From contig OZ026550.1 in the NCBI GenBank assembly GCA_964020155.1, forward strand, positions 2,516,352-2,580,351: 64,000 bases of DNA, given 5' to 3'. The notes under the pieces are model-generated. The model saw only the letters and a list, made by a program, of their open reading frames with translations. It was not told where the DNA came from and ran no database searches. The translations under genes were made by a program, and so were the position numbers. Source of the stretch: Chondrilla cf. caribensis. Lineage: Eukaryota; Porifera; Demospongiae; Chondrillida; Chondrillidae. Positions 46,501 to 59,605 of the stretch are shown in pieces; position 1 is the stretch's first letter; each line of letters begins with the position of its first letter.

Positions 46501-48380
46501 ATGAATTTGTGGATTTTGGTTGTGGTGTACAGTCTATCAGGATTTCACAGTGTCTGGACAAGAGATTGCTCTGACATTGCTTGTATCAGGAATTCTGAAG
46601 ACTTGAAGGCAAACTACAAATGTGATCGATTGTCAGTTGCAGGGGACACAACTTGTTCCTTAGATATAACCTGGGATCAGCGAGAAGTGATATTCAAGCG
46701 GTGTACTACAACATCTCCATTGGGGACACAAATCATACGAGTAAACTAGAAAGTACTTTTACCAATGAATGTTGTAACCCTTCCGACAAATACTGTAAAG
46801 TGCACTTGGTGTACTCCTCGGCTATTTTCTACAACATTCACCCAAGGATGTTGTATTTTCTAACTTTCCTTCACTGGACCAAAACAATGGACACCTTCAA
46901 TTACCCCCAGTTTTGTTGGAGTCCTTCCGCATTTTGTGATGAAGATGATGTTGAGAATATTCTATTGGACTTCACCAGTGAGGTATGTTATAGCTGTACA
47001 CCTTGAAATGTGTTCTGAAGTGAAGTCTGATAGTCTATGACTAAAACTCATTAATAACTGCCATCTATACCTATATCGTATAATAATCACTTAAATTGTA
47101 CTACTGGTATAGTGATAGGAAGGAAGATAGAACATGTTTGTGGATGTCTCTTGGTTGAAGTTGGGCATATATACTATAGGCTAGTCAATGAACAAAATAT
47201 TAATTGGTGATACATGTAATTATAAATACTTGGCAAAGTATTATCATAGCACAGACTTCCACTGATTTGACAGAAAATTCTGCTATAATCTACTGACAGG
47301 GTATCATGATTTGATGAATAAAGTTAGGGACTTACATATCAGAAATATGTAATCAGTTCACTCAATAATAATTTCACCATCATACAGGTTTTTGCAGCAG
47401 ATCATCAAGATTTACAGGACATTTCATCCACCAGTAATTATTACATAGTACTGGCTGATTCACATCTTACTCCTGAAGGACTTTTGTGGAGCCGACAAAT
47501 GACCATATACATCATACCTGTTCTTTTATTCGTTGTATCTGGATTGACCGTTATACTGTACATCAACAAAAAGAGAAGATCAATCAGGGAAATACTCATT
47601 CATTCATCAATGGCCAGGTGCTCGGTGAGGTCTCTGATGATCGTGCTATGGATGGGAACTATTCTATACCTTGTGCAATACTACCGGACCATATCTTATT
47701 TCGACCAAAATATAGATACCAACCCAACTTCACATGCTTACAAGGATTTCTTCAAACTGCAGGCTATCTTTGGATACGTACACTTTGCCATCTTTCTTAC
47801 TGTATTCCTCATTGAGGCTCCATTCCTCTGCTCTGTTTTATACAAAATGAATGAACCTGTAAATTGGAACCATCAGAAAAGGAAATGCGCCATCTCGAAA
47901 GTAATAATCACCACATTAGGTCATATGGGGATAGTCTTCTTCATACAAATGCTGACTGTTGGTATGTTCTACCTTGCTGTATTCATGTTTGTTGACCCAC
48001 TACATGGTATTATCTTACTATCAAGGGGCATATTAAATATTGCAATATTTTTCAGTATTCTGACACTATTCCAAGTGATGCTCCTTGAGAAAAAGAAATG
48101 TGTGTGCTCATGTACATACATTGTGAAGGTGTTGATTGTTGTTATTGCCAGTGCCACAGCTTATTGTGTTTTGGAATTTTTTGGGTCAATCTTTTTCCTT
48201 ATGCATCATAATGAAATCGAAACAACATTCAGAATGGATAACATACTACATTCCATTGCCTCTTCCATTTTACTTGGTGTTCTGGGCTACATCTGTAAGA
48301 AGGTGATATACCAAAGAGTGAAGAGGGAGTTGGATACAGCCAGGAGTGAATCAGAGAGACAGCCACTCATTAGTATGTAA
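46501..48380 (+). pseudogene. 7TM array copy 2, one-base frameshift in exon 1
   Basis: Exons 46501-46982 and 47388-48380. Exon 1 is 482 nt, one less than in copies 1 and 5: the G run near 46642 has four G (GCAGGGGACAC) where the intact copies have five. The frame breaks after CDRLSVAG and resumes one frame over. Exon 2 (330 codons) is fully open and ends ERQPLISM. The single homopolymer change could also be a sequencing or assembly error, in which case the gene would be intact. Confidence 0.75.
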
Positions 48381-49799
48381 TTGTACATATGAATATCACA
48401 ACTGTACATAACATGTATTTACACATAAGAATACAATTGCATGTCTGAAATAATTAGCTTCATTATTATCATAAGTATAATATTATTATATTATTATGTG
48501 ATGATTATTCAGTTGTATTATACTTGTGCTCATAATTGTATGCATGTATGTATATTATGTTGATTATTATGAGTTTCAGTATCCTGTACAACGTGGTGAT
48601 TTGAACAATTTTCAAAGTTAATGGACACACTATTAAATGTAAAAAAATTATAATATTATAATAGGATAATAGAATAGTATATGTAATATTAATGACACTT
48701 ACATATTTAGGATGAAAATTAAAATGCATGCCATGTGAGGCCATCAAGATAAATATTGTCTATCACAGACATGCATAAATCAGATTGGTACATTTCCTTC
48801 TGCAATGATTAGTGGTATGGAATTGGGTGAATTGTATCGTGCCAATGATCTAGATATTCTAATAGCTGTGATAGCTGTTTGTAGCAGGCTAAATGAAAAG
48901 TAGTGAAAATAGTCTCGGACCTTATAAATATTATACTGTATTGAGTGTAAATGAATGCATCCCAATGTTCTATTGCAGCAATTTAAACACTAAAAGGTAG
49001 GTTAGTATAATATTATGTGCATGATGAATAGTAATCAACCAGTTTATGACGTGACGTTGCAAATGGCTGTCAAATGCATGAACGAATTCAAAAGCCGCTT
49101 GACATTATGCTCCATAGGAAAGTAATTGTGAGCTTTTACCTTGTTGGATTGATGAATTGCTGAGTAAAAACGCACGCACATCTTTCCAAGAGCTTCAAAA
49201 TCCTTAAAATGGTATGAAGGGAGTTAGAAACAATGGAGCCATGATTTATTGACTCTCTAGTACTTTTATTGTTGTTAAATGCACGTTTTAGTAATAGCAC
49301 CTTCCTCTAAAATGTTACAGTTAACGTGATTGACATTCAAACTAACGAGAGACTTTTCTATAATTGTGTATAGCACTTGACCTGGGACTTTGAACTGTTA
49401 CATTTAGTGCAATTTTTAAGTTAAACCATAGTGGAGTTAGTGCAATTCCACTGTACATAAACTATGCATACAATACTATGCTACTTACATTGGATAATAG
49501 AGAGAATATCTGACACATATATAACACATCCCTAATAGTATGATTAGTTAACAGCTTGTTGCACAGTCGCAAGCACTTTAGTATGCCTAGCCTATTACTG
49601 CGACTTTAAATCCATTTAGAGAACATCAAAATCAAATAATGAAAGATGAACTGTATTCTTTTGTGCCTTACTTTTATGTGCGACCTATCAGCTTGAAGAA
49701 TCAGCCACAAATATCAAAAAGTGTCTAAGTTTATTTTTAAGAATATTTATTTCTTTTAAGTATAATAGGTAAAGTATTCACACTATGTTTTCTTATACA
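48381..49799. other. Non-coding stretch
   Basis: The first 250 bp match the DNA after the other copies, then similarity stops. There is no RTX relic here. No gene is seen. Confidence 0.5.
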
Positions 49800-50825
49800 T
49801 TATGGTGGCCCACAAGGACACTTACCGCCAATATCGAAATTGTCGAATCACCCGATTCGATCCCTTCGGTAGATACAATAATATTGTCGGAAGAATCGGC
49901 AATGCCATATTCTGGTCACTTGCATATCCCGTGACTGTATTGATTGGAACTGCAAACAAATACTCTACTCACAAAGACTGCATATTTGTGCATTTCATAT
50001 TCCCTTCAGTTGATGACCTTAAAGACTTAATCCGCATGTTAGACATTGTAGTGCTGATAACATGTTTGTGTAATTAATTCGATAAATACGTGGTGGAAGC
50101 TAGTGCAATGAATATGTAAAGTGTGACCTGTACAATGTGTCAACATCCTGACATGGCTTATCAATTTCTTCTATGTATTCATTAATATTAATGTTGGTCA
50201 GGATGAACTTTTATATTGAACTCCATTCATAACTATATGTTTGATCAGTGTCGATGACTCCTTCTGCCGGACCGAAAGTATGTGCTCAATTGGAAGTTGC
50301 TGCATGGTTGAGAAAACTACGCTGACATAGTGTACCTAGCAACACTAACAGTTGTTGTTGGGCAGCATTATCCCCAGACAAACACTTTTAAGACAGTTAA
50401 TGTTGTCACTTTTTAAGACAACTGTCTTAAAGTTTGTACAGCTACACAAACGTCAATCCTACCTGTACCTACCCTGTCTGCCATTCGGCTGATCCTGGCT
50501 ATTAATAGATGAAGCCTTAATTACTATAATATTTTAGTTTAGTTATAGCATATCAAATTTAATATGAAAGTCCACATATAGGAGACAGGAGACCCATTTT
50601 GTTGGACCAGTGAATGAGCTTGGGTGGAATAGCAGGTCCCTGAGCCAGGGTAGAGTATCTGGTAGCAGTTCCAGTCAATACAGTCACGTGATATGCAGGT
50701 GACCAGAATATGGCATTGCCGATTCATCTGAAGATGTTAGTGAATCAACCGAAGTGATCAAATCGGGCGATTTGGCAGTGGCGGAAAGTGTCCTTATGGT
50801 CCACCATACGAATCTGGTAAATCCC
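49800..50825. repeat. Large inverted duplication, arms about 180 bp
   Basis: The arm at 49801-49980 (TATGGTGGCCCACAAGGACA...CGGCAATGCCATATTCTGGT) reappears inverted at 50645-50825, about 85% identical by eye. The spacer is about 660 bp. Each arm has open frames that look like a degraded exon (DLITSVDSLTSSDESAMPY on the minus strand), but no gene can be built. Confidence 0.7.
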
Positions 50826-50955
50826 AAATAGACATGATACAAATGGCTTATATCCAGAATCTGCTTGGTCGATGTATTCAAATTATTACTACAGCCATAG
50901 AAACACTAACACCGTTAGTTTAGTTGTTAGAGTATCTAGAGAAAATCCTAACACT

Positions 50956-51059
50956 ATGAATGAGCCAGAAGACTATTTTGAACCTCCAAAAAAACTGCGC
51001 AAACCCTATATCACTGCTGTTGGGAAGCAGAAGCTGAACACGCCAAAGGATATATTATG
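50956..51059 (+). CDS. Possible isolated first exon
   Basis: ATG then MNEPEDYFEPPKKLRKPYIT and AVGKQKLNTPKDILW, ending in a GTAAGG donor at 51060 (phase 2). Acidic then basic composition suggests a nuclear or transposon-derived protein. No continuing exon was identified. Confidence 0.25.
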
Positions 51060-51279
51060 GTAAGGTGCCCTAATTTCGGACATCAAGTACCATATCTATA
51101 TATCTATCTATCTATATATATATCTGAAACTTTTGCATGTTAGTAGCCTTGGATGCTTCGTAGTTTGAGGATCAGTTCTATACCAAACTTGATCCAAAAA
51201 ACGGTTCGCGAAGAGAAATTTAATCACTACAATCCAAAGCGTCCACGATTAGGAAGTGTCCGGGATTAGGGCTTCCCAC

Positions 51280-51680
51280 TAGGCTTGAGCCAATTATTCA
51301 CCCACTTCTGCCCAATATTCTAATCAATTATTCTACCAAATCATCTCTATTATTCTTGTACATATATCACCTATTATTTGGGTTAAATAATTCTTAGATG
51401 CAGCATAAACATGCAAGTTAAAATATTAAATAAGATTCATGAACCATTCAATACGTCATTAGAGTTTCGTCCTTGGTCCTTTGGTCCAAAACAACTAGAC
51501 TAACATTCAATAATATCACTAACAGCTTCCAGATCCAGGTCACTGGGCTGTGTGGCCTTTATTGAATACATTCTCCATTTTCTGATTTTGAAAATCTTAC
51601 CTATTATTTGCAAATTATTTGCAGTAAGAAAGCAGGCCTATTATTCTTGAAATTATGTGCACACAAATGGCTCAAGCCTA
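51280..51680. mobile_element. hAT-type MITE with 8-bp target-site duplication
   Basis: Termini TAGGCTTGAGCCA and TGGCTCAAGCCTA are perfect 13-bp inverted repeats. CTTCCCAC is repeated directly on both sides (51272-51279, 51681-51688). An 8-bp duplication is the hAT superfamily signature. The interior repeats ATTATTC motifs and has no transposase. Confidence 0.85.
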
Positions 51681-51879
51681 CTTCCCACTATGTATTCCCA
51701 AAAACACAAAGAGAGAGAATACCATGCACCATAAATGCCTCCAATTCTTCCGTATATATGAATTGTTATTCTAAAGGGGTGCTTAAGGACATTTATACCC
51801 GACGTATCGGATCTACACCGTTGTCGGTGCCTTTGAAGTATGACATCATTGGGATACAATCACAAATATACAGGTTGGT

Positions 51880-52750
51880 AGATGCATTGATACTGGAATT
51901 TCAACAGTGCTATAATAAACTAGTCGTAATGTTGTCAGATCCACCTAGAGAGTATGGAAAAGTGCCTAGCCTAGTACTGTAACCATTGAGGGAACTTCAA
52001 AATCAAAATTTAGATATGAACTGTAGCCTGTTGTCCACTGTATTGCGTGTGCAATGTACTGAATATGTGCACTGTATTAGGTGTATAAACTCAATTCTGG
52101 ATATGTCTAATGTACTGGCTATGTCCATAATACTGAATGTAATAGAATTGAAGCTTCATGTACAGCTGTGCTGCACAGCTACTTGATATATGATATACAC
52201 TCTGACCGTTATGTTAGAGCAACTCCAGAAATCATTAGATCTCCCAAAATGGTCATAATGTACTGCATTAAGATTGAGCAGACTATCTTAACTGTACATG
52301 TGCCCCTTATTTTCTATACCATCGTTAGGTTTTGCTGTATTGCCACTCATCCCTGAAATCTTATGGAAATGAAATTGTTAACATAGAAAATTAGGTAAAT
52401 AGAATCTATTTTTATTAATAACAGTGTACTGCAAAGATAACCAGCCCTATTTTCAGTAACATGAATGTGTTGACATGATAACAATAACATATTTACACAC
52501 TAATGAACCAGTGCTCATAGGTAAAAACATGTCCATAACCAGTTTGTCTGACGTATTTGGCGTGTCATGCATTGGATGCGTCCCCATGCACTGAGTGTGT
52601 CCACTGTATTGTGTGCAATGTACTGAATGTACATGTGTGCACTGTATTAGATGACATGTATAAACTCAATACTGAATTTGTCCACTTTACTGGCTATGTC
52701 CATGATATGATACTGAATGTAATAAGATTGAAGCTACACCTACAGCTGTC
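51880..52750. repeat. Array intergenic DNA without a gene
   Basis: Two overlapping runs of the array's upstream DNA (GTTAGAGCAACTCCAGAAATC, TGTCCATAATACTGAATG, GTATTTGGCGTGTCATGCAT) stand in tandem, with two copies of the 20-bp minisatellite. They mark one or more deleted or rearranged units before copy 3. Confidence 0.65.
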
Positions 52751-53215
52751 TTGCCCACATACTTGATAATATATGCTACCAATGCAGTTCAGCCTTTCCA
52801 TACTCTCTCTGGAGCAAGTAAGGCCAACATACCTATACCTTCCTCCATCGTTTATGATTCATATGTGGTCTTTCAGGCAAATTTTTATACTTGTACAGAT
52901 GAATACATTATTTATTTCACCAAATTCTGTGCAGTTTCACAGGGGGGTTATTCAATTTCGTAATTGTCTTCATATCTCACGACATACACATGACAAGAAC
53001 TAGGAGAGGCTGAAGTTATGTCTTAAAGCTTAAAATGAAGGTTAAGAGTATCCAAATATTTACCTCTTGTCGACTAGTAGGACAATATTTTATTATGTGC
53101 ATATGTCATATATTATATGTATTATCAAATACCAGTTTGTCAGAAGTAAATATTCACATTGTGTTCCATTTTATCAACCATTATGACTTATTCATAATAA
53201 AACTGAAAGTGGGTA

Positions 53216-53225
53216 CCAAATATGG
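53216..53225. promoter_or_regulatory. CArG-box-like CCAAATATGG, 7TM copy 3
   Basis: Same element, about 155 bp before the start codon, in context AGTGGGTACCAAATATGG. Confidence 0.45.
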
Positions 53226-53380
53226 CCTTGGATTCATGTGTACACTACGTAACACTTAATATTGATTTTGTACAACTACTAGTAGCTAAATCAACTGGAC
53301 ATAATCAGTTCAACATAATTAGTCATATAGTATTACATAGTCGCGGTATTGTAGAAAGAGCATCTGGTTTGAACGGTAGA

Positions 53381-55278
53381 ATGAATTTGTGGATTTTGGC
53401 TGTGGTGTACAGTCTATCAGGAGTTCACAATGTCTGGACAAGAGATTGCTCTGACATTCCTTGTATCAGGAATTCTGAGGACTTGAAGGCAAACTACAAA
53501 TGTGATCGATTATCAGTTGCAGGGGGGTACAACTTGTTTCTTAGATATAACCTGGGATCAGCAAGAAGTGATATTCAAGCGGTGTACTACAACATCTCAA
53601 TGAACACCAATATTACGAGTAAACTACAAAGCACTTTTACCAATGACTGTTGTAACCCTTCGGAAAAATACTGTAAAGTGCACTTGGTATACTCCTCACC
53701 TATTTTCTACAACATTCACCCAAGGATGTTGTATTATCTAACTTTCCTTCACTGGACAAAAAGAGTGGACACCTTCAATTACCCCCAGTTTTGTTGGAGT
53801 CCTTCCACATTTTGTGATGAAGACAATGTTGAGAATATTCTATTGGACTTCACCAGAGAGGTATGTTATAGCTGTACACCTTGAAATGTGTTCTGAGGTG
53901 ATGTCTGATAGACTGCAACTTGTTAATAACTGTCATCTATACCCATATAATTATACATAATAATTATTAGTAAGAAAACTTCAATTGTACTACTCATTAT
54001 TTTAGTGATAAGAAGGAAGATTGTACATGTCTGTGGATGTCTCTTGGTTAAATTTGGGGATATAATACTATAGGCTAGTCCATGAAAAAAATATTAATTG
54101 TAGATACATGTAATTCTAAATATTTTGCCAAAGCACTATCACAGCACAAACTTCCACTGATCTGACAGAAAATCCTGCTATAATCTGCTGACAGGGTATT
54201 ATGATTTGATTAATATAATTTGTGACTACCTGAAATATATGTAATCAGTTCTCTCAACAGTAGTTTAACCATCATACAGGTTTTCGCAGGAGATCATCAA
54301 GATTTACAGGACATTTCACCCATGAGTAATTATTACATAGTACTGGCTGATCATGATTCACTTCTTACCCCCGACCAACTTCTGAGGAGCCACCGAACAA
54401 CCATATACATCATACCTGTTCTTTTATTCGTTGTATCTGGGTTGACCATTATACTGTACATCAACAAAGAGAGAAGATCCATCAGGGAAATATTCATTCA
54501 TTCCTCAATGGCCAGATACTCAGTGAGGTCTCTGATGATTGTGGTATGGATGGGAACTATTCTATACCTTGTGCAATATTACAGGGCCATATCCTATTTT
54601 GACCAAAATATAGATACCAACCCAACTTCACATGCTTACAAGGATTTCTTCAAACTGCAGGCTATCTTTGGATATGTACAGTTTGCCATCTTTCTTACTG
54701 TATTCCTCATTGAGGCTCCATTCCTCTGCTCTGTTTTCTACAAAATGAACGAACCTGTAAATATGAACTATCAGAAAAGGAAATGTGCCATCACTAAAGT
54801 AATGATCACCACATTAGGTCATATGGGGATAGTCTTCTTCATACAAATGCTGACTGTTGGTATGTTCTACCTTGCTGTATTCATGTTTGTTGACCCACTA
54901 CATGGTATTATCTTACTATCAAGGGGCATATTAAATATTGCAATACCTTTCAGTATTCTGACACTATTCCAAGTGATGCTTCTTGAGAAAAGGAAATGTG
55001 TGTGCTCATCTACACTCATTGTGAAGGTGTTGATTGTTGTTATGGCCGGGACCACAGCCTATTGTGTTTTGGGATTTTTGGGGTCAGTCTTTTTCCATAT
55101 GAATCAAAATGAAAAAGAAGCAACATATAAAATGGGTAACATAGTACCCTCAATTGCCTCATCCGCTTTACTTGGTGCTCTTGGCTACATTTGTAAGAAG
55201 GTGATATACCAAAGAGTGAAGAAGGAGTTGGATACAGCCAGGAGCGAATCAGAGAGACAGCCACTCATTAGTATGTAA
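53381..55278 (+). CDS. Orphan 7TM receptor-like protein, array copy 3 (intact)
   Basis: Exons 53381-53860 and 54280-55278 give 492 residues. Compared with copy 1, the ectodomain lacks one residue (ISMNTNITS against ISIGDTNITS), and the stretch before the first membrane segment is two residues longer (ADHDSLLTPDQLLRSH). The signal peptide, all eight cysteines, the membrane segments and the ERQPLISM tail are kept. It is the most diverged intact copy, with changes also in the last extracellular loop (NQNEKEATYKMGN). The frame is also open upstream of the chosen ATG, but that extension would bury the signal peptide. Confidence 0.8.
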
Positions 55279-56661
55279 CTGTGCATATGAATATCACAAC
55301 TGTGCATAAACATGTATGTACATACAAGAATGCAATTGCATGTATTTAATAGTTTGCTTCATTTTATCACAAGTATATTATTATGTGATCATTATTCTGT
55401 TGTATTATACTTGCATTTGTATGCATGTGTGTATATTATGTTTATATGGTATGATATATAATATACATTTGAGTATACTCTGCAACTTGGTGATTTGAAT
55501 ATTATTTATAGTGAATTTTTCCTTGTTTATATTCTTAGAACCATATAATACTGAATTTACTATAGGTTTAGGACTTTGAAAATTGGTAACTATAATTTTA
55601 AATTTTAAAGATAAATATTGTGTTTTCGATTTCCATGTTATGAAAACTAATCTACAGGTGAATTCCACTTAAGACATATGGTATATCTTGTCACAAGTGG
55701 GATTTGCCTGCCAGTTTACGTGATATTCATTTTCCAAAGGGGCTATGTGAACTATACTGTGCTGGAGTTTCAGGCAGATGAGACATAACATACGTATAAT
55801 ATAGATTTCACAAGTTGGTTTTGCCTGCCAGTTTCAGAGACAACTGCATGGGAACTCAATACAATTGATGCAATCATTGTGTCATTAATGACTAACTTGA
55901 AAGTGTGTACATGTACCAAACAATGTCAAAAACTTTCATTCACAATATGTTCGCCACATCATACTTGACATTGATTTGTTTGAATACTAGAAGCTAAATT
56001 CTAACTAGGCATAATCATTTGAATATTTCAGATGTGTCCTTGTACGTTAATGAGTGGCATACCAGTGATTGTGACAGTTGTGCATGGTATCGCACAGAGA
56101 GAATCTGGCTTGGAAGGTAGGCTAAGCATGAATTTCGATATCGTCAAATAGAGTATCATATAGGGTGTAACCTATGCATTTCTGTCTCAAATGTATGATT
56201 TATTTTGGATTCATATTATGTGCACATAAAAGTAACCGTCACATACGGATACTGTTTCAACATTAAACTTTCCTGTCTTTATGGTAAATGCGGTTCATTA
56301 CGTAATACCAAGTTACCACTAATACGGGAATCGTCCAAGTCGTAATGAGACTCGAATTGTGAAGACGGAGTACATTTGATACTGTAATTGTAAATTTTCC
56401 TGACCAATCGAGTCCGTCTTTTTCAAGCTATATCCGTGGATTCAGTCGGATATACGTAATCCGTATCAGTACGTATAATACGCATGTGTTGACATGATAA
56501 CAGTTTTATTTTAATTTTTTTTTTATTAAACACACTAAAATGCTGCTGCATATGACATGATTGAAAATTGATCAAAGTTTGTCGGAACAAAACATTCTTA
56601 ATGTGTATCATTTTATCAATGTCAATCATTGAGTCATTAACAATGAAATTGAAAGTGTGTA
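55279..56661. other. Intergenic stretch between copies 3 and 4
   Basis: 55860-56465 duplicates 44780-45360 (dead 5' flank of a unit). 56490-56661 is the normal upstream DNA of copy 4. No other gene is seen. Confidence 0.55.
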
Positions 56662-56671
56662 CCAAATATGG
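56662..56671. promoter_or_regulatory. CArG-box-like CCAAATATGG, 7TM copy 4
   Basis: Same element, about 130 bp before the start codon of the broken copy. Confidence 0.45.
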
Positions 56672-56802
56672 CCTTAGATTACGTGTACACTACGTAATAT
56701 TTAATATATTACTAGTTGGTAAGGTAACTGGGTATAAAATCAGTTCAACATGGTTGTGATAGTTGTGGTATTGTAGAATAAGAATTTGGTTTAAATGGTA
56801 GA

Positions 56803-58569
56803 ATGCGTTTGTGGATTTTGGCTGTGGTGTGCAGTCTATCAGGAGTTCCCAGTGTCTGGACAAGAGATTGCTCTGACATTGCTTGTATCAGGAATTCTGA
56901 AGACTTGAAGGCAAACTACAAATGTGATCGATTGTCAGTTGCAGGGGGACACAACTTGTTCCTTAGATATAACCTGGGATCAGCAAGAAGGGATATTCAA
57001 GCTGTGTACTACAACATCTCAATTGGGGACACAAATTATACGAGTAAACTAGAAAGTACTTTTACCAATGAATGTTGTAACCCTTCTGACAAATACTGTA
57101 AAGTGCACTTGGTATACTCCTCACCTATACTTCACCAGTGAGGTATGTTATAGCTGTACACCTTGAAATGTGTTCTGAAGTGATGTCTGATAGACTACAA
57201 CTTGTTAATAACTGTCATCTCTACCTAATAATTATTCGTACAGTAAGAATACTTCAATTGTACTACTGGTATAGTGATGGGAAGGAAGATAGTACATGTT
57301 TGTGGATGTCTCGCGGTTGAAGTTGGTCATAATACTATAGGCTAGTCCATGACCACAGTATTAATTGAGATACATGTAATTATGAATATTTTGGCAATGT
57401 ATTATTACATGGCACAAACTTCCCCTTGTCTGACACAAAATCCTGCTATATATAGTCTACTGACAGGGTAGAATATGATTTGATTGAATTACAATAATTT
57501 TATCAAAATTAATAATTTATTAATAGATCAAAAATGTATGAAATCAGTTCACTCAACAATAGTTTCCCCATCATACAGGTTTTTGCAGCAGATCATCAAA
57601 ATTTACAGGACATTTCATCCACTAGAAAGTATTACATAGTACTGGCTGATTCACATCTTACTCCTGAAGGACTTCTGAGGAGCGTAAACGACCATATACA
57701 TCATACCTGTTCTTTTATTCGTTGTATCTGGATTGACCGTTATACTGTACATCAACAAAAAGAGAAGATCGATCAGGGAAATACTCATTCATTCATCAAT
57801 GGCCAGGTGCTCAGTGAGGTCTCTGATGATTGTGCTATGGATGGGAACTATTCTATACCTTGTGCAATCTTACCGGACCATATTTTATTTCGACCAAAAT
57901 ATAGATATCAACCCAACATCACATGCTTACAAGGACTTCTTCAAACTGCAGGCTATCTTTGGATATGTACACTTTGCCATCTTTCTTACTGTATTCCTCA
58001 TTGAGGCTCCATTCCTCTGCTCTGTTTTCTACAAAATGAACAAACCTGTAAATACGAACGATCAGAAAAGAAAATGTGCCATCACTAAAGTAATGATCGC
58101 CACATTAGGTCATATGGGGATAGTCTTCTTCATACAAATCCTGACAGTTTCTATGTTCTACCTTGCTGTATTCATGTTCGTTGACCCACTACATGGTATT
58201 ATCTTACTATCAAGGGGCATATTACATATTGCATTACTTTTCAGTATTCTGACACTACTCCAAGTGATGCTTCTTGAGAAAAGAAAGTGTGTGTGCTCAT
58301 GTACATCCATTGAGAAGGTGTTGATTGTTGTCATGGCCAGTACCACAGCTTATTGTGTCTTTGGATTTTGGGAGTCAGTCTTTTACCATACGAAACACAA
58401 TGAAATAGAATCCACATTCAAAATGGATAACATAGTACACTCAATTGCCTCTTCCATTTTACTTGGTGTTTATGGCTACATTTGTAAGAAGGTGATATAC
58501 CAAAGAGTGAAGAGGGAGTTGGATACAGCCAGGAGTGAATCAGAGATGAAGCCACTCATCAGTATGTAA
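56803..58569 (+). pseudogene. 7TM array copy 4, two disabling lesions
   Basis: Exon 1 starts at 56803 (MRLWILAVVCSLSGVPSVW). It lacks a segment equivalent to 143 bp of copy 1 (39521-39663), so the frame shifts and stops just after VYSSPI. Exon 2 (57579-58569) is 2 nt short because of a deletion near 57683 (GAGCGTAAACGACC), which shifts the frame just before the first membrane segment. The rest of exon 2 stays open (278 codons), and its tail reads EMKPLISM, which still fits the acidic dileucine pattern. This copy is very likely dead. Confidence 0.85.
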
Positions 58570-59032
58570 CTATGCATATGAAATTCACAACTGTGCATAG
58601 CATGTATAATGTTATACACATAAGAATACAACTGCATGTCTGAAATAATTAGCTTCATTATATCTTAAGTATTATTATTGTGTGATCATTATTCTGTTGT
58701 ATTATATTTGTGCTAGTATGCATGTATGTATATTACGTTTACATATTATGCTATTATTATAAGTTTAAGTATACTGTACAACTTGGTGATTTGAACAATT
58801 TTCCAAAATTAATTCACGCATAAATCAATGGTTTTGAAAGGAGTGTGTCAATCAATCACAAAGTATCTATGTACATAACATGTTACTTTACAGTAGCTAA
58901 CACAGAGGATAATTATGTATGCATGTATACATGTACAGTACGAGCTCTCAGGAAGCATACCCTGTACATCTGCATATAATATTATATCCCCCAGACCTGC
59001 AGGGCTGTACGGGTTCATTGTATACACATTAG

Positions 59033-59392
59033 GTCAATATATATTACACCACAGACAGAGTAATGGACACTGGAGATCTTTCCTATGTTCCATCAAAGAT
59101 AATATGTTTTGATGGACGAGCCTCACAACCTCATCTTTCCCTTGTGTCATCAATCTATATATGCCCACCCTGAAGCTCAATCCTTTCCTAGGTGTAATGA
59201 TGCATTCCAAGTTCACTAACATTGCGTCCACCCTCAGGAATGCAGGCATGTATGACATGTTGACATCGTTGGGTTACTTGTGGTTTTCAGTTTATGCAAA
59301 CAATGGAATTGCCTAATTTAGAAGCAAGTCATGAGCAGTCACATGATATTCACACTTCTTCCAGAACCATCACAACAGCATTCCCAAATTAG
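59033..59392 (+). pseudogene. RTX giant 3'-end relic downstream of copy 4
   Basis: Sister of the relic at 41571-41926. It keeps DRVMDTGDLSYVPSK, then is broken by small indels (after GRA and around the LVSPIYA region) and has lost the CAG/GT donor (GCAGGCATG). The following 33-codon frame (FMQTMELPNLEASHEQSH...) is still open to its TAG at about 59390. Confidence 0.7.
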
Positions 59393-59459
59393 ACATTCAA
59401 GAAGTAATATTTTAATATGTAACATTTAATAATATTCTGAGTGTACACACCTGGAACAA

Positions 59460-59605
59460 CAGTGAAGCCTCTCTATCACAAACCTATGAATTGAGGAAAC
59501 CTCTATAATAAGAACACCATTCTATGTCCCAGTGTAGTACTGTAGCGCATTGAATTACCTCTGAATTGAGGACACCTCTATAATGAGGGCTAAATTTAGG
59601 GTCCC
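59460..59605. mobile_element. Truncated pogo-like MITE (sister of 41996-42170)
   Basis: Left end CAGTGAAGCCTCTCTAT is kept; the right terminus is missing after TTTAGGGTCCC. It was inserted before the units duplicated. Confidence 0.7.
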
